Shown here: positions 1-9,221 of the stretch, in pieces
Layout of the letters: each line of letters starts with the position of its first letter
Position numbering within the stretch: position 1 is the stretch's first letter
Assembly: GCF_017115085.1 (NCBI RefSeq)
Contig: NZ_JABXKJ010000097.1
Span: 1 to 64,000, forward strand
Direction of reading: 5' to 3'
Source: Nostoc sp. NMS7
Lineage (GTDB): Bacteria > Cyanobacteriota > Cyanobacteriia > Cyanobacteriales > Nostocaceae
DNA length: 64,000 nt
Translations under genes and position numbers: made by a program
Notes under the pieces: model-generated
Databases searched by the model: none
What the model saw: the letters and a program-made list of their open reading frames with translations, nothing else
What the model was told of the DNA's origin: nothing

Positions 1-1
1 G

Positions 2-502
2 TACAATCTTCCTTCTTCTTTTTTCTCCTTACCCCAATTTACTGAGTGGATACAAAATAAGGTCAAAATATACAAGTGGTTTGTTTGTAGTGGTGGATAT
101 GACAGTGTTCAATTATTTATTCAATCTCTCGAACGCTTTGAAACCAAGATTAAGCATATCTTTGTACGCAATTATGGTTTATGTGATGACTGGAAACACG
201 TAGATGGACGTAAGGATTTACAGGAATTAATCAAAGCTTATAAAGTAGCTGTCATCAATTTTCCCAAATTCAGCTATCGAGAGCGGGATATCCTTGATGC
301 AAATCAGATAAATTTTTCTGCGGCTAGAGATTATGGAGAGTTAGGTGTATTGGGTAAGCAGCGATTACACAATTTTCTCAAAAGAACTTCTGAGGAAATT
401 GATCAAGCTAAAATTTGGAACCCTCCGGCAGCTTCAATTACTTCCCCCACAGAAAAAGTTGATGATGCTAATGTCAACAGCAAGGTTGCTACCAAGAAGT
501 AA
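2..502 (+). CDS. C-terminal part of a plasmid MobD/ParA-like P-loop protein (5' truncated by window edge)
   Basis: Frame 2 is open from base 2 to TAA at 500-502 (..KWFVCSGGYDSVQLFIQSLERFETKIKHIFVRNYGLCDDWKHVD..); resembles C-terminal halves of cyanobacterial plasmid ParA/MobD-like ATPases. Family assignment is tentative. Confidence 0.45.
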   Translation, partial: YNLPSSFFSLPQFTEWIQNKVKIYKWFVCSGGYDSVQLFIQSLERFETKIKHIFVRNYGLCDDWKHVDGRKDLQELIKAYKVAVINFPKFSYRERDILDANQINFSAARDYGELGVLGKQRLHNFLKRTSEEIDQAKIWNPPAASITSPTEKVDDANVNSKVATKK

Positions 503-521
503 TCTAAAAGCAAATACAAAT

Positions 522-1307
522 ATGAGTAATTCTCACACTGAAGAACTCGATTTAGACGATGAGTTTTTGGATTCAGTAGCTGCTAGAGGCAAAGGACTGA
601 GCCAAATTCCTTACCCAACTTTACTAGATTTAGCCATTCGAGGTAAAGATGATTCATTTAAAGCTAGGGTTTGGGAAATAGTAGTCCAAACTGGGCTTGA
701 CCCTGATGACCCAGCATTTCTGATGATGATTGCTACTGGTAGGCTACAAGTACTGTTGGAAGACAATCCCAAAGAAATGGAAGCAATGTTTGACCTGTGG
801 CAAACGCAGCTTTATGATCATCTCCAGACATATGAAAAGGCAGCAGTAAAAGGTCAGCAAAAAGCGATCGCTCAGTCAGTGGCGGCATTAATTAGGCGTA
901 CTGAATTTGAGCGTGCTATTCATTCAGTTCCCTCTTTAATTGCTGCGGGAATACTGCTATTAATTGCAGCTGGAGTAGGCGGACTAGTAAGTGTAGGTGG
1001 AATGTCCTGGTATCAATCTAGTCATCTAGATCCTGCCGGGCCACGCCAACTCACACAAACGGAAGCCAATGCTTTGGAATGGGCAACCAGTAATGAAGGT
1101 AAGTTTGCTCACAACCTAATGCAATGGAATCAAGATTTGCTGAGTCGTGACCAAAACGGTCAACTTACTTGTGCTAAGGATGTCAAGCGTTTGGGGGTAA
1201 CACTAGAAATTGGAGCAAGTAGCAGAAAAGCCTCGTCCGGGTTCTGCACATTATGGACATCACCTAGCAATCAGCGCCAGTTTGTATCTAAACCGCGTCT
1301 ACCTTGA
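522..1307 (+). CDS. Plasmid-type membrane protein (DUF6753-like), unknown function
   Basis: ORF 345..1307; most likely start is ATG at 522 (MSNSHTEELDLDDEF), after the upstream ORF stop at 502. One hydrophobic segment (SLIAAGILLLIAAGVGGLVSVGG). Confidence 0.6.
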   Translation: MSNSHTEELDLDDEFLDSVAARGKGLSQIPYPTLLDLAIRGKDDSFKARVWEIVVQTGLDPDDPAFLMMIATGRLQVLLEDNPKEMEAMFDLWQTQLYDHLQTYEKAAVKGQQKAIAQSVAALIRRTEFERAIHSVPSLIAAGILLLIAAGVGGLVSVGGMSWYQSSHLDPAGPRQLTQTEANALEWATSNEGKFAHNLMQWNQDLLSRDQNGQLTCAKDVKRLGVTLEIGASSRKASSGFCTLWTSPSNQRQFVSKPRLP

Positions 1308-1459
1308 AAACCATAGTTTTTTGGAATCAGGGTAAAGTTCAGAACTCAAGCCATGAACGAATAATACACTCTCCTTAAAAACTCCAGGTTTCAAAATGGA
1401 CGGGGTTTAAGTTAAAAAATTAGTTGTCAATTTCTCAATCGTAGAAGAGGATTCAGCAG

Positions 1460-2005
1460 ATGTTTACCCGCAAAGTTAACTGGCTTTGGCTGCTGGTAAT
1501 AGGAGGTATAGTTACAGCTTGTACCCCTACTACTGTAAATGTCAGTGGCAAGGATGAGAAGAATACGACTCAAGCTCAAGCTCAAACTGTACCTGATTAT
1601 CCGCCGATGTATGATGTGGATGTTAAAGTTTGTGGCAACATCATTGCCCCGCTAAAAGATGGAAAACGTTGTGTCAATCAACAATTACGTTTGTGGGGGC
1701 CAGTAGGAGAGGCAAAATTAGTTCGTGCTGGTATTTCTCTACCATCAGTTTCTAGCGTAGAGCATAAATTAGCGATCGCCTCGAAAGGCTGTTATCCTGT
1801 TTATTCCCAACCTGACCAGCAGCAGTTTTATTGGACTAATTCCATTATTCAAGTCAACAGGGGAGATACTGCACCCACAGTCGAAGTCAAGCTAACTCAA
1901 CTTTCAAACCAGCAGATTTATGAGTTGATGACCAGTAAACTTTCCAGTCGGACAATTACAACATTTGGTGGGGTGGGGTGCGAAGCTGCATCTTCGGTAA
2001 AATAA
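1460..2005 (+). CDS. Putative lipoprotein
   Basis: Signal peptide with lipobox-like VTAC near residue 21 (MFTRKVNWLWLLVIGGIVTACTP). Confidence 0.65.
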   Translation: MFTRKVNWLWLLVIGGIVTACTPTTVNVSGKDEKNTTQAQAQTVPDYPPMYDVDVKVCGNIIAPLKDGKRCVNQQLRLWGPVGEAKLVRAGISLPSVSSVEHKLAIASKGCYPVYSQPDQQQFYWTNSIIQVNRGDTAPTVEVKLTQLSNQQIYELMTSKLSSRTITTFGGVGCEAASSVK

Positions 2006-2042
2006 AGCTTTTACGGTTGAGGGTGGGTGGGCAAAAAAGTTA

Positions 2043-2060
2043 CCCCACATTTTAGTGGGG
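2043..2060. terminator. Stem-loop between convergent genes
   Basis: CCCCAC-atttta-GTGGGG, between the + lipoprotein gene and the - ORF ending at 2088. Confidence 0.5.
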
Positions 2061-2087
2061 CTGCTGTGAGAGCCAGCAGGTAATTAA

Positions 2088-2402
2088 TTATGAAGCTTCA
2101 GCCCATCTAGCTGTACGTTGTTGTTTATGAGCTTTACGCCGCTCCCGTACTGCATCCAAATCTTTCAGTCCATACAGACGTTTGGCGTATGCTAGTAGTT
2201 CATTGATGGGAGTTTCGCTATAGTCCTGGCGAAACTGAATGTTATGTTCGTTCCAATCAAACTCTTGCTGATTAAAACGTGCTTGAGCAGCAAGTTCTCT
2301 GCCTGATTCCTCACGTAAAACTTCTAGTACCATTAATCGCACTTTATCCTGATAACCTATTACTTGATCCAACGCTTTTGTTTGTTGCTGATTACGAGTC
2401 AT
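2088..2402 (-). CDS. Small hypothetical protein, paralog of 2588..3019
   Basis: 104 aa; shares YQxKVxLMVxEVLREESGRELAAxARFNxQEFDW with the next ORF. Confidence 0.6.
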   Translation of the reverse strand: MTRNQQQTKALDQVIGYQDKVRLMVLEVLREESGRELAAQARFNQQEFDWNEHNIQFRQDYSETPINELLAYAKRLYGLKDLDAVRERRKAHKQQRTARWAEAS

Positions 2403-2446
2403 TTGATTATCCTTTGATTAACGAATTACTACATCTCACCTAGATA

Positions 2447-2460
2447 GCATCGACAGATGC
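2447..2460. promoter_or_regulatory. Inverted repeat GCATC-GACA-GATGC upstream of 2402 ORF
   Basis: Same palindrome architecture occurs at 3062-3075 upstream of the paralog. Confidence 0.5.
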
Positions 2461-2553
2461 CTTCTGAGTTAGAGTTCACTTTTTAATCTCTTGAATTCAG
2501 CAGCAATCGCTGCATTCAATTCTGTTTTTTGGATGCGGGTGGGTGGGAAATAG

Positions 2554-2583
2554 AATGCCCTGAATTAGATAATTCGGGGCATT
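2554..2583 (-). terminator. Stem-loop downstream of 2588..3019
   Basis: AATGCCCTGAATT-agat-AATTCGGGGCATT, ~13 bp with one wobble. Confidence 0.55.
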
Positions 2584-2587
2584 ATAA

Positions 2588-3019
2588 TTAATCGTCAATT
2601 TCTACATCTTCGTCATCTTCATCTTGTTCAAAATCGTCATTTATCAAGTCATCAGAGTTGCTACTTAAACCATTGAGTCCGTCCATTCGTTTAGACCGAG
2701 CAGCTTTATGAGAAGCACGTCTATCTCGAATTTCATCAAGATTATTCAAGCCGTAAAGCTTGCGGGCATAATTCACCAGTTCTTTTAATAGTGTATTTAC
2801 ATAGTCCTTACGGAATTGGGAATTGTGCTTATCCCAATCAAACTCTTGTCCGTTAAATCTAGCTGCTGCTGCTAATTCTCTTCCTGATTCTTCTCGCAAT
2901 ACTTCAATTACCATCAGGTGTACTTTTTCCTGATAAGTCATTACTCGTTCTAAAGCAGGAATATGCCTTTCAATTTTACGTGATGCTTTAGCAGTTTTGC
3001 GAGCGTTAGCGTTAACCAT
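2588..3019 (-). CDS. Small hypothetical protein with acidic C-terminal tail
   Basis: 143 aa; paralog of 2088..2402; tail NDDFEQDEDDEDVEIDD. Confidence 0.65.
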   Translation of the reverse strand: MVNANARKTAKASRKIERHIPALERVMTYQEKVHLMVIEVLREESGRELAAAARFNGQEFDWDKHNSQFRKDYVNTLLKELVNYARKLYGLNNLDEIRDRRASHKAARSKRMDGLNGLSSNSDDLINDDFEQDEDDEDVEIDD

Positions 3020-3061
3020 GAGAATTACTCCTTGATATTTAGTATTTTTCTCATAGAAACA

Positions 3062-3075
3062 GCATCGAAAGATGC
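3062..3075. promoter_or_regulatory. Inverted repeat GCATC-GAAA-GATGC upstream of 3019 ORF
   Basis: Matches the palindrome at 2447-2460, at a similar distance from the start codon. Confidence 0.5.
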
Positions 3076-3112
3076 AATTCGCTCCAATTTAAATTCTTTA
3101 TTCGGCAAAAAA

Positions 3113-3148
3113 ATAACCTGTATTGTTTGAGGCAATACATGGTTATTT
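3113..3148 (-). terminator. Stem-loop downstream of 3192..3848
   Basis: AATAACC TGTATTG tttgagg CAATACA t GGTTATT, 14 paired bases. Confidence 0.55.
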
Positions 3149-3191
3149 TGGGTTATTATTCTGTCAATTACTGAGAATAAGTCAGAATTAT

Positions 3192-3848
3192 TTACTCGTC
3201 TTCATCTGACTCATCTAATTCGTCATCTTCATCTAAATCTTCGTCGAGTTCATCTTCGATATCGTCATCCTCCTCATCTTCATCCACGTCTTCGTCCAAT
3301 TCGTCATCTAAATCGTCAAGTTCTTCCTCTTCTTGTTCTTGGAAAGAATTACGACGTTCCAGAGATGCGCGGTTGAATTCCACTAAATCTACTATTGCTT
3401 GCTCTGGGTCAGTGCTGATAGTGTCGTACAGCATACTCATGAAAATTGCCACTACTTCTGGTGCATATTTGAGTGCATCTGGTTGTCCAAACAATTTAGT
3501 AAATAATTTGGTATTCCATTTCTGCCAATCAAACTTTTTGTTACCACCTTTCTTTTTGACTTGGGCTGCAATATCAAGTCCGAGTTTTTCACGCGCTGCA
3601 TGACCGATTTTTGTGGAAACACGCGAATCCCGTAGTTGTAATTTAACGCCGTATTCCTTGAAGATTAGGTTCCGCAATTCTTTCAACAATGCTAATGCCT
3701 CTTCTTGCGGTGAAGCATTCGCTACCTTTGATTTAGTTGTAGCGGATGTGCCATTGGTTTTGGCAGATGTTTTAGTATTAGCTACGTTGCGATTGTTGTT
3801 ATTGGTTCTAGCTTTAGCGATTCCTTCGGAGCGTTTTGCGTAAGCCAT
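3192..3848 (-). CDS. Hypothetical protein with long Asp/Glu-rich tail, distant paralog of the two preceding ORFs
   Basis: 218 aa; central KFDWQKWN aligns with EFDWNEHN/EFDWDKHN of the neighbours; C-terminus is almost entirely D/E. Confidence 0.65.
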   Translation of the reverse strand: MAYAKRSEGIAKARTNNNNRNVANTKTSAKTNGTSATTKSKVANASPQEEALALLKELRNLIFKEYGVKLQLRDSRVSTKIGHAAREKLGLDIAAQVKKKGGNKKFDWQKWNTKLFTKLFGQPDALKYAPEVVAIFMSMLYDTISTDPEQAIVDLVEFNRASLERRNSFQEQEEEELDDLDDELDEDVDEDEEDDDIEDELDEDLDEDDELDESDEDE

Positions 3849-4172
3849 TTTACAGCTTCCTTTAATAAAGTGAATTTTTCACCTCCTTGCCGCAATCGCG
3901 GCTTTCACATCCATTTCATTTCAATTTTTTTGCGATTTCAAACCTGTCTTTGCTGCGACGATAAATTTATGCTTTTAAGAGATAAAGAAGCGGACTAGGA
4001 GCAGTTTCCGAAATTAACGCTGTGATGGAGGCGATGCCTGCGGCGGGCGTAGCCATCGCTCTTTTTCACGTCAGAAATATAGCCAACCCGTGAGTGATAA
4101 CTATCCATGTGGCTAAAGCACCAGTAATAAATTTGCTCTACAAGGGGAAAGTAAGTTGTTAAAGTAAGGTTT

Positions 4173-5804
4173 ATGAAATTGATAACAGACTGGCCTCCTC
4201 TGGCTGACCAAAATACTGCAATTGTAGCTTTGGAGTATCATACGCCTGACAGAATGCAAATATTACAGCAGTTTTACCATTGGGGTGAAGAACGTTCTTT
4301 GTCAGTCTTTGTCTGGAATCCTGGTTACTGTGGACTACAGCAATTAATTCAGCATCAAGGTCAGTACATCTTACAGTCAACTGACAGGGGTAAAGACGGG
4401 GACATTATTCAGTATCTTCTGGAGGAATATCAACCGGGTATTTATTTACTGGAGGGAGTGCTAAATCAGGGTGATGGGAGCAAAATAAGTCAAAAATGTA
4501 GCTATCAATTACTCAATGCCTGTCATCAAGCTCTCTGGAGTCAGCAACGTCATTACTGGGTGTTATTGGAAACTTACGTTCAACTACCTCTAGAATTACA
4601 GCCTTTTATTCCTGTGCTATCAAATCCACTTCCAGATCAACAGCAGGTGCAGATGGTTGTGCAGCAGTTTTGTGATGCGTGGGTTGGAAGTAGCCATCCC
4701 CAGCTTCAGCAGTTTGCGGAGTGCGATCGCCGCGCCGTAACCGATCGCAATTCTTGGTTAAAGACAACAGAAAAAACATCAGCACTACAATTGCTCTTTC
4801 GTGCCTGTCAAGGTTTACCCATAGGCGAGATAAATATGCTACTACAGCAATGTCTGGGTTTTACAGAGCAGCTTGAGGAAATCGCCCAATTAGTGCTAGA
4901 GCATAAAGTTAGCAAATTGCGGGGTCGGGGTTTAGAGTACATTGCTCAACCGGATGTACCTTCAGCCGGGGGATTAGATTTACTGGAGAAAAGGTTGGAA
5001 ACTATTACCTGTCTACTTCAACCTAAAGCAAAGCAATATGGATTGAAGTTTCCCACTGGGATGCTCTTATGGGGGCCACCGGGTACTGGTAAAAGTCTTT
5101 CTGCCAAGTTGGCAGCTCAGAAAATGGGATTGCCACTGTTAGCAGCTAATTGGGGTGTACTACTGAGTGATCCTCATCCCGACAGAGCATTAAAGGAGTT
5201 TATTGCTTTGGTGACTTCCCTTGCTCCCTGTGTACTTTATTGGGATGACTTTGATAAAGGCTTTGCTGGCTGGGATTCCAATGCAGATGGAGGTGTAGCA
5301 CGGCGGCTATCTGCGGCTTTGTTGACTTGGATGCAAGAGCATCAAGAGCCTGTTTATACCATTGCTACTGTTAATCGCTTGTCAATGCTACCTGCGGAAT
5401 TAGTGCGCCGTTTTGATGATATCTTTTTTGTGGATTTACCCCATGAAGGGGCAAGATATGAAGTTTTCAATCTACATCTAGCTAAGTATTTTCCAGCTTT
5501 TCGAGACAATAACTCACCTTGGAGCGATGATCAATGGCGTAGACTGTTGGCTGAATATCGCATTTGCAGTCCGGCAGAAATTGGTAATGCAGTCCGTCGT
5601 TGTGCAGAGTCGGCTTTTTATCAAGGTAGGCCAGGGGAAATTGAGTTTGAGGATTTGCTGAAACAGCGACAAGAATTCACACCAGCTATGGAGCGAGAGT
5701 CAGAACAGATACAGGCAATTCGCAATCAGGCTATTTATGCTAAACCTGTAGCTAGTCTGGATGTTTCTCGATTTGCTTATCAGCATCGGGAGTTATTTGG
5801 GTGA
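4173..5804 (+). CDS. AAA+ ATPase
   Basis: Walker A GPPGTGKS, Walker B VLYWDDFDK, sensor TIATVNR, arginine finger region ELVRRFDDIFFVDLP. Confidence 0.85.
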   Translation: MKLITDWPPLADQNTAIVALEYHTPDRMQILQQFYHWGEERSLSVFVWNPGYCGLQQLIQHQGQYILQSTDRGKDGDIIQYLLEEYQPGIYLLEGVLNQGDGSKISQKCSYQLLNACHQALWSQQRHYWVLLETYVQLPLELQPFIPVLSNPLPDQQQVQMVVQQFCDAWVGSSHPQLQQFAECDRRAVTDRNSWLKTTEKTSALQLLFRACQGLPIGEINMLLQQCLGFTEQLEEIAQLVLEHKVSKLRGRGLEYIAQPDVPSAGGLDLLEKRLETITCLLQPKAKQYGLKFPTGMLLWGPPGTGKSLSAKLAAQKMGLPLLAANWGVLLSDPHPDRALKEFIALVTSLAPCVLYWDDFDKGFAGWDSNADGGVARRLSAALLTWMQEHQEPVYTIATVNRLSMLPAELVRRFDDIFFVDLPHEGARYEVFNLHLAKYFPAFRDNNSPWSDDQWRRLLAEYRICSPAEIGNAVRRCAESAFYQGRPGEIEFEDLLKQRQEFTPAMERESEQIQAIRNQAIYAKPVASLDVSRFAYQHRELFG

Positions 5805-6135
5805 TATGAGTGGAATTTTTGAAATTCAGCTTGTGTCGGATTTTAAAATGCCGATGGTAAGCTAATCAGCATTAAAGTTGCATAATCAGGGCGGGCAAGA
5901 TGCCCATTCCACAAGACATTGAGAAAATTTTAATATGCAAATTAAATGTGTTTTAGCTTAGAAGTATGGTTGGGATTATTGCTGGGTGGGTTTACATTAG
6001 AACAACGTGGTAATTTTTATCACAACCAAAATGTCTGGGTGAACAGCTCTTTAACTTCGACTGGTGACATCCTTGGGCGCTGACTCAGAGACTACAGCAT
6101 CGGCTGACCAACCTCACGGGAGCCCTATATTTCCC

Positions 6136-6426
6136 TTACAAATCAAAATCAAGGCTGAAGGTTTGGTCATCAGAATCCTCTGGTTTAGAGTCTGTAGATA
6201 GCTCTTTAGTCGGCTGAATAAGTTGGTTTGACTCAGTATTAATCGGGGTGAAAGCTACTTGTTGGGTAGGGAATGTACCCTTTCTGAAAGCAAAATAACA
6301 ATCAATGATAAAGTAAAGCGTCTCCAGGTAACTTTTACCTAATTGCTGTGATTCTGCAAATATCCGCTCCCGGTAGCTATCTTTGATCCGAACTTTTTCC
6401 GGTGTCAAGTCTTGTTTGTCTGTCAT
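6136..6426 (-). CDS. Small protein partnering ParM-like actin (ParR-type adaptor candidate)
   Basis: 96 aa; directly downstream of the actin-like gene in the same orientation (gap 2 bp). Confidence 0.5.
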   Translation of the reverse strand: MTDKQDLTPEKVRIKDSYRERIFAESQQLGKSYLETLYFIIDCYFAFRKGTFPTQQVAFTPINTESNQLIQPTKELSTDSKPEDSDDQTFSLDFDL

Positions 6427-6428
6427 TG

Positions 6429-7391
6429 TTATAGCTTCCCAGATGTGGTTGTTGGATTCTTGCTCATAATGGTTTTTGCCATTTCTAGAAGCCCAAAAAC
6501 ATTAGCTTCCACTGGATTATCCAGAATTTTGAAACCGTTCTTTTCTAAGAGCTTCTTAAATCCAGGTAAGAGGCAACCTCCACCTATAGCCCAGATTTCA
6601 TCCCCTTGGTGCTTGGCATCAAGTGTCAGATTCACCACTTTCTTCAAGTATTTTTCATACCAATCTTTCAAACAAGCACTGTATATATCTTTGATATCGA
6701 TGTCACGGCTGTACTTGGTATGTCCCATCTCCAGACAAAATCGGATTTTGGATGCATCCCCGATTTTTCCGCCATTTAGATGTTTCATTTTTTGGGAAAT
6801 ATCATCAATGAGAACTTCTACACCAATGGGATAGGCAGTGTGAACTTCTCGTTTCCCCTGGTTGTAACGAGAATACAGAGTCGTACCATTACCAAAGTCT
6901 AAAATGGTTAATTTTTTCGGTAGTTGATGCCCAAATAATGCACCCATCCCCTCTAGCACAACTTTCAGCACTTCTACTTTCACCTCTGATTGTTTGCCAG
7001 CAAGTATTGGCTGATATTCTCCACTTAGTACTTTTTGTAATTCGTCAGCCAGACCAACATCATGTAAGCTGACGACTAATTTTAAGTGCCAAGCCTTACG
7101 GTGTGGCAGATGTGCCAATGCACCGAATAATGTCAATAGCGCATTATTGACTTTATTTTCATTGTTGTCTGTATTCCGGTCAAAATGATAACCTGTGCGG
7201 AAGGCTGATTCTCCAACAGTGTAAGCAGTACCATTAAAAACTACTCGTCCGGGTACATCTTCCATCTCGGCTGTGGAAATATAGCTGGGGACACGAACAA
7301 CTTCAAAGCCATCGACTAAAAGTTTTAGGCTTCCATAACCGTTATCAAAGCCAGCAGGAAAAATTTTTTGTAAGGTATGAATGTTCGACAT
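6429..7391 (-). CDS. parM: Actin-like plasmid segregation ATPase (ParM/StbA family)
   Basis: DNGYGSLK and ILDFGNGTTLY phosphate motifs, IWAIGGGCLLPGF adenosine motif. Start taken at MSNIHTLQK (7391) rather than the upstream M at 7499. Confidence 0.75.
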   Translation of the reverse strand: MSNIHTLQKIFPAGFDNGYGSLKLLVDGFEVVRVPSYISTAEMEDVPGRVVFNGTAYTVGESAFRTGYHFDRNTDNNENKVNNALLTLFGALAHLPHRKAWHLKLVVSLHDVGLADELQKVLSGEYQPILAGKQSEVKVEVLKVVLEGMGALFGHQLPKKLTILDFGNGTTLYSRYNQGKREVHTAYPIGVEVLIDDISQKMKHLNGGKIGDASKIRFCLEMGHTKYSRDIDIKDIYSACLKDWYEKYLKKVVNLTLDAKHQGDEIWAIGGGCLLPGFKKLLEKNGFKILDNPVEANVFGLLEMAKTIMSKNPTTTSGKL

Positions 7392-7499
7392 TGGGGGAAA
7401 GGTAATACGGTTCAATTTGTAAAAGTTAGCAGTTGAGGAGATATGGGGGAGCAGAGGATAGAAGAATAAAATGACTACCTCTTTTTTCTCCAGCCTCAA

Positions 7500-7665
7500 G
7501 AGCTTATCATACCCCCTTGGGGGCTAAGTGGGGTATAAAGTGTCAAACAGTCAAATATACCCCATAAGACCCCTATATATACCCTATGTAGGTGTTAAGT
7601 ATTCATCAAAGTCCCAAACCATTTTGGGGTACATATAGCCCCTACATAGCCCCCAACAGCATTTT
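7500..7665. repeat. Centromere-like repeat region upstream of parM-like gene
   Basis: Repeated/inverted GGGGTATA/TATACCCC, CCCCTATATATACCC, GGGGTACATATAGCCCC, CCTACATAGCCCCC blocks. Confidence 0.45.
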
Positions 7666-7714
7666 TTTAAGTTTTATTTTATGAATAAAATAAAACTATT
7701 TTACTAGATTACGT

Positions 7715-7950
7715 CATTATACAATTTAGTCTTTTTTGAATGACTAAATTATGTCTTGACTAAAATCAGCAACAACTAAACGGGACAAAAACCTATCTTT
7801 ACAGCTATCTTCTCGAAGAGTAGGACTTTTTGAGAGCTAAAGTAATGACTAAATAGCGTTAAGCACAATTTAGTCATTTATAAATGACTAAATTATATAA
7901 TGACTAAACAACTTAAAAACAACATTATGCATTATGATATTGACTAATTT
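7715..7950. repeat. TGACTAAAT / ATTTAGTCA repeat array upstream of parA
   Basis: Many copies of (A)TGACTAAA(T) in both orientations (e.g. CAATTTAGTCATTTATAAATGACTAAATTATATAATGACTAAACAAC). Confidence 0.6.
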
Positions 7951-7976
7951 ACACTATGCTGCTGATAGTCAGTAAA

Positions 7977-8741
7977 ATGTTAACTCTTACTTGTGCATCC
8001 TTGTCCGGTGGCCAGGGAAAAACAACTGTTGCAATCTTGTTGGGTAGAATGCTTGCTCAAACAGGACAGCGTGTACTGATGATTGATGCCGATCCCCAAG
8101 CGAACCTAACTTTTTACCTGGGGCACGAAGTTCAGCAGAATCAACCCACGCTTCTAGAAGTTCTCAAAAAACAGATCAATACTGAAGATGGTATTTACGA
8201 AATCGGAGAAAACCTATGGTTAATTCCTGCTGATGATGGATTAGATAATGCTCAAGAATTTTTGTCTGGGAGCGGTATGGGAGCTATTGTTCTGAGCAAA
8301 CGCTTAAAAGAGATATCAGATTTATTCCAATATTGCATTGTCGATGCGCCACCTCAGCGATCGCAAATCTGCCTTACATCGTTGGGGGCAGCTGACCATA
8401 TCATCATTCCTGTAGAAGCATCATCCAAAGGTGTAAATTCTCTCATCCGAACTCTGAGTTTAGTTGAGGAGCTTCAAGAAATTGATGCTTTTTCAGGGAT
8501 AGTACTTGGCATCTTGCCATTCAGAGATAAATGGGTAGGTAATAACCAAGTCGCACAAAGTAAGGCGAGTATCAGTGCAATGCGAACAATTGCCGAAGAA
8601 ATAGTCGTTTTACCTTCAATTTTAGAATCTGAACAATTTAAAAAGGCCATAGATAAAGGTGTAAGTTTGTCCTCTCTAGGATTTGAACAACTCGAAACTC
8701 CCTTCCAACAAATTATCGAGAGGTTACAAAAGAATGTCTGA
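7977..8741 (+). CDS. parA: ParA-family partition ATPase
   Basis: Deviant Walker A SLSGGQGKTTVAILLG, MIDADPQANLTFYLG, CIVDAPPQ. Start MLTLTCASL at 7977 is preferred; the ORF begins at 7956. Confidence 0.85.
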   Translation: MLTLTCASLSGGQGKTTVAILLGRMLAQTGQRVLMIDADPQANLTFYLGHEVQQNQPTLLEVLKKQINTEDGIYEIGENLWLIPADDGLDNAQEFLSGSGMGAIVLSKRLKEISDLFQYCIVDAPPQRSQICLTSLGAADHIIIPVEASSKGVNSLIRTLSLVEELQEIDAFSGIVLGILPFRDKWVGNNQVAQSKASISAMRTIAEEIVVLPSILESEQFKKAIDKGVSLSSLGFEQLETPFQQIIERLQKNV

Positions 8742-9192
8742 TGTTTTTGAGCGCCTTAAGAAAAAGACACGTCCAAGTGTTCCAGCACGGGATACAACAC
8801 TTGTAAAAGTACAACATGATAAATTAATAAATGACGAAATTACTGAATTTAGTCATTTACCTGAAAAACCAAAACCAGATTTAGATAGTGAGGAAGTAAT
8901 AAACGATAAGGTAAGCACTTCTAATCAAGAACAGCAGTTAGAGTTAACCCAGATCATCAGGCGAACAATTAGGTTAGAACAGGATATTGATACCAAACTA
9001 GATACGTTTTGCAATGTAAATAAAATTACTAGAGATACTTTCCTAGAAGCTGCATTTATCGTCTGCTCAGAAAATGAGGAATTATTGCAAGAGGTACTAA
9101 ACCAAGCTAGAAAACGTTATCAACAGCGTAAACAAGCTGGTGAACAACGCAAATTTCAGACATTGTCTAAGAAAATCAACGTTAACGATTAA
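8734..9192 (+). CDS. Small DNA-binding partner of ParA (ParB/RHH-type candidate)
   Basis: Overlaps the parA 3' end; MSDVFERLKKKTRPSVPARDT start; charged C-terminus with IRRTIRLEQDIDTKLDTFC (ribbon-helix-helix-like). Confidence 0.55.
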   Translation: MSDVFERLKKKTRPSVPARDTTLVKVQHDKLINDEITEFSHLPEKPKPDLDSEEVINDKVSTSNQEQQLELTQIIRRTIRLEQDIDTKLDTFCNVNKITRDTFLEAAFIVCSENEELLQEVLNQARKRYQQRKQAGEQRKFQTLSKKINVND

Positions 9193-9221
9193 GTTAACCG
9201 ATACCTTTTTGCTAACATTCA

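Noticed and set aside
3373-3843. Plus-strand ORFs 3373..3603 and 3613..3843
   Set aside because: Antisense to the 3192..3848 gene; composition and lack of domain indicate spurious ORFs.
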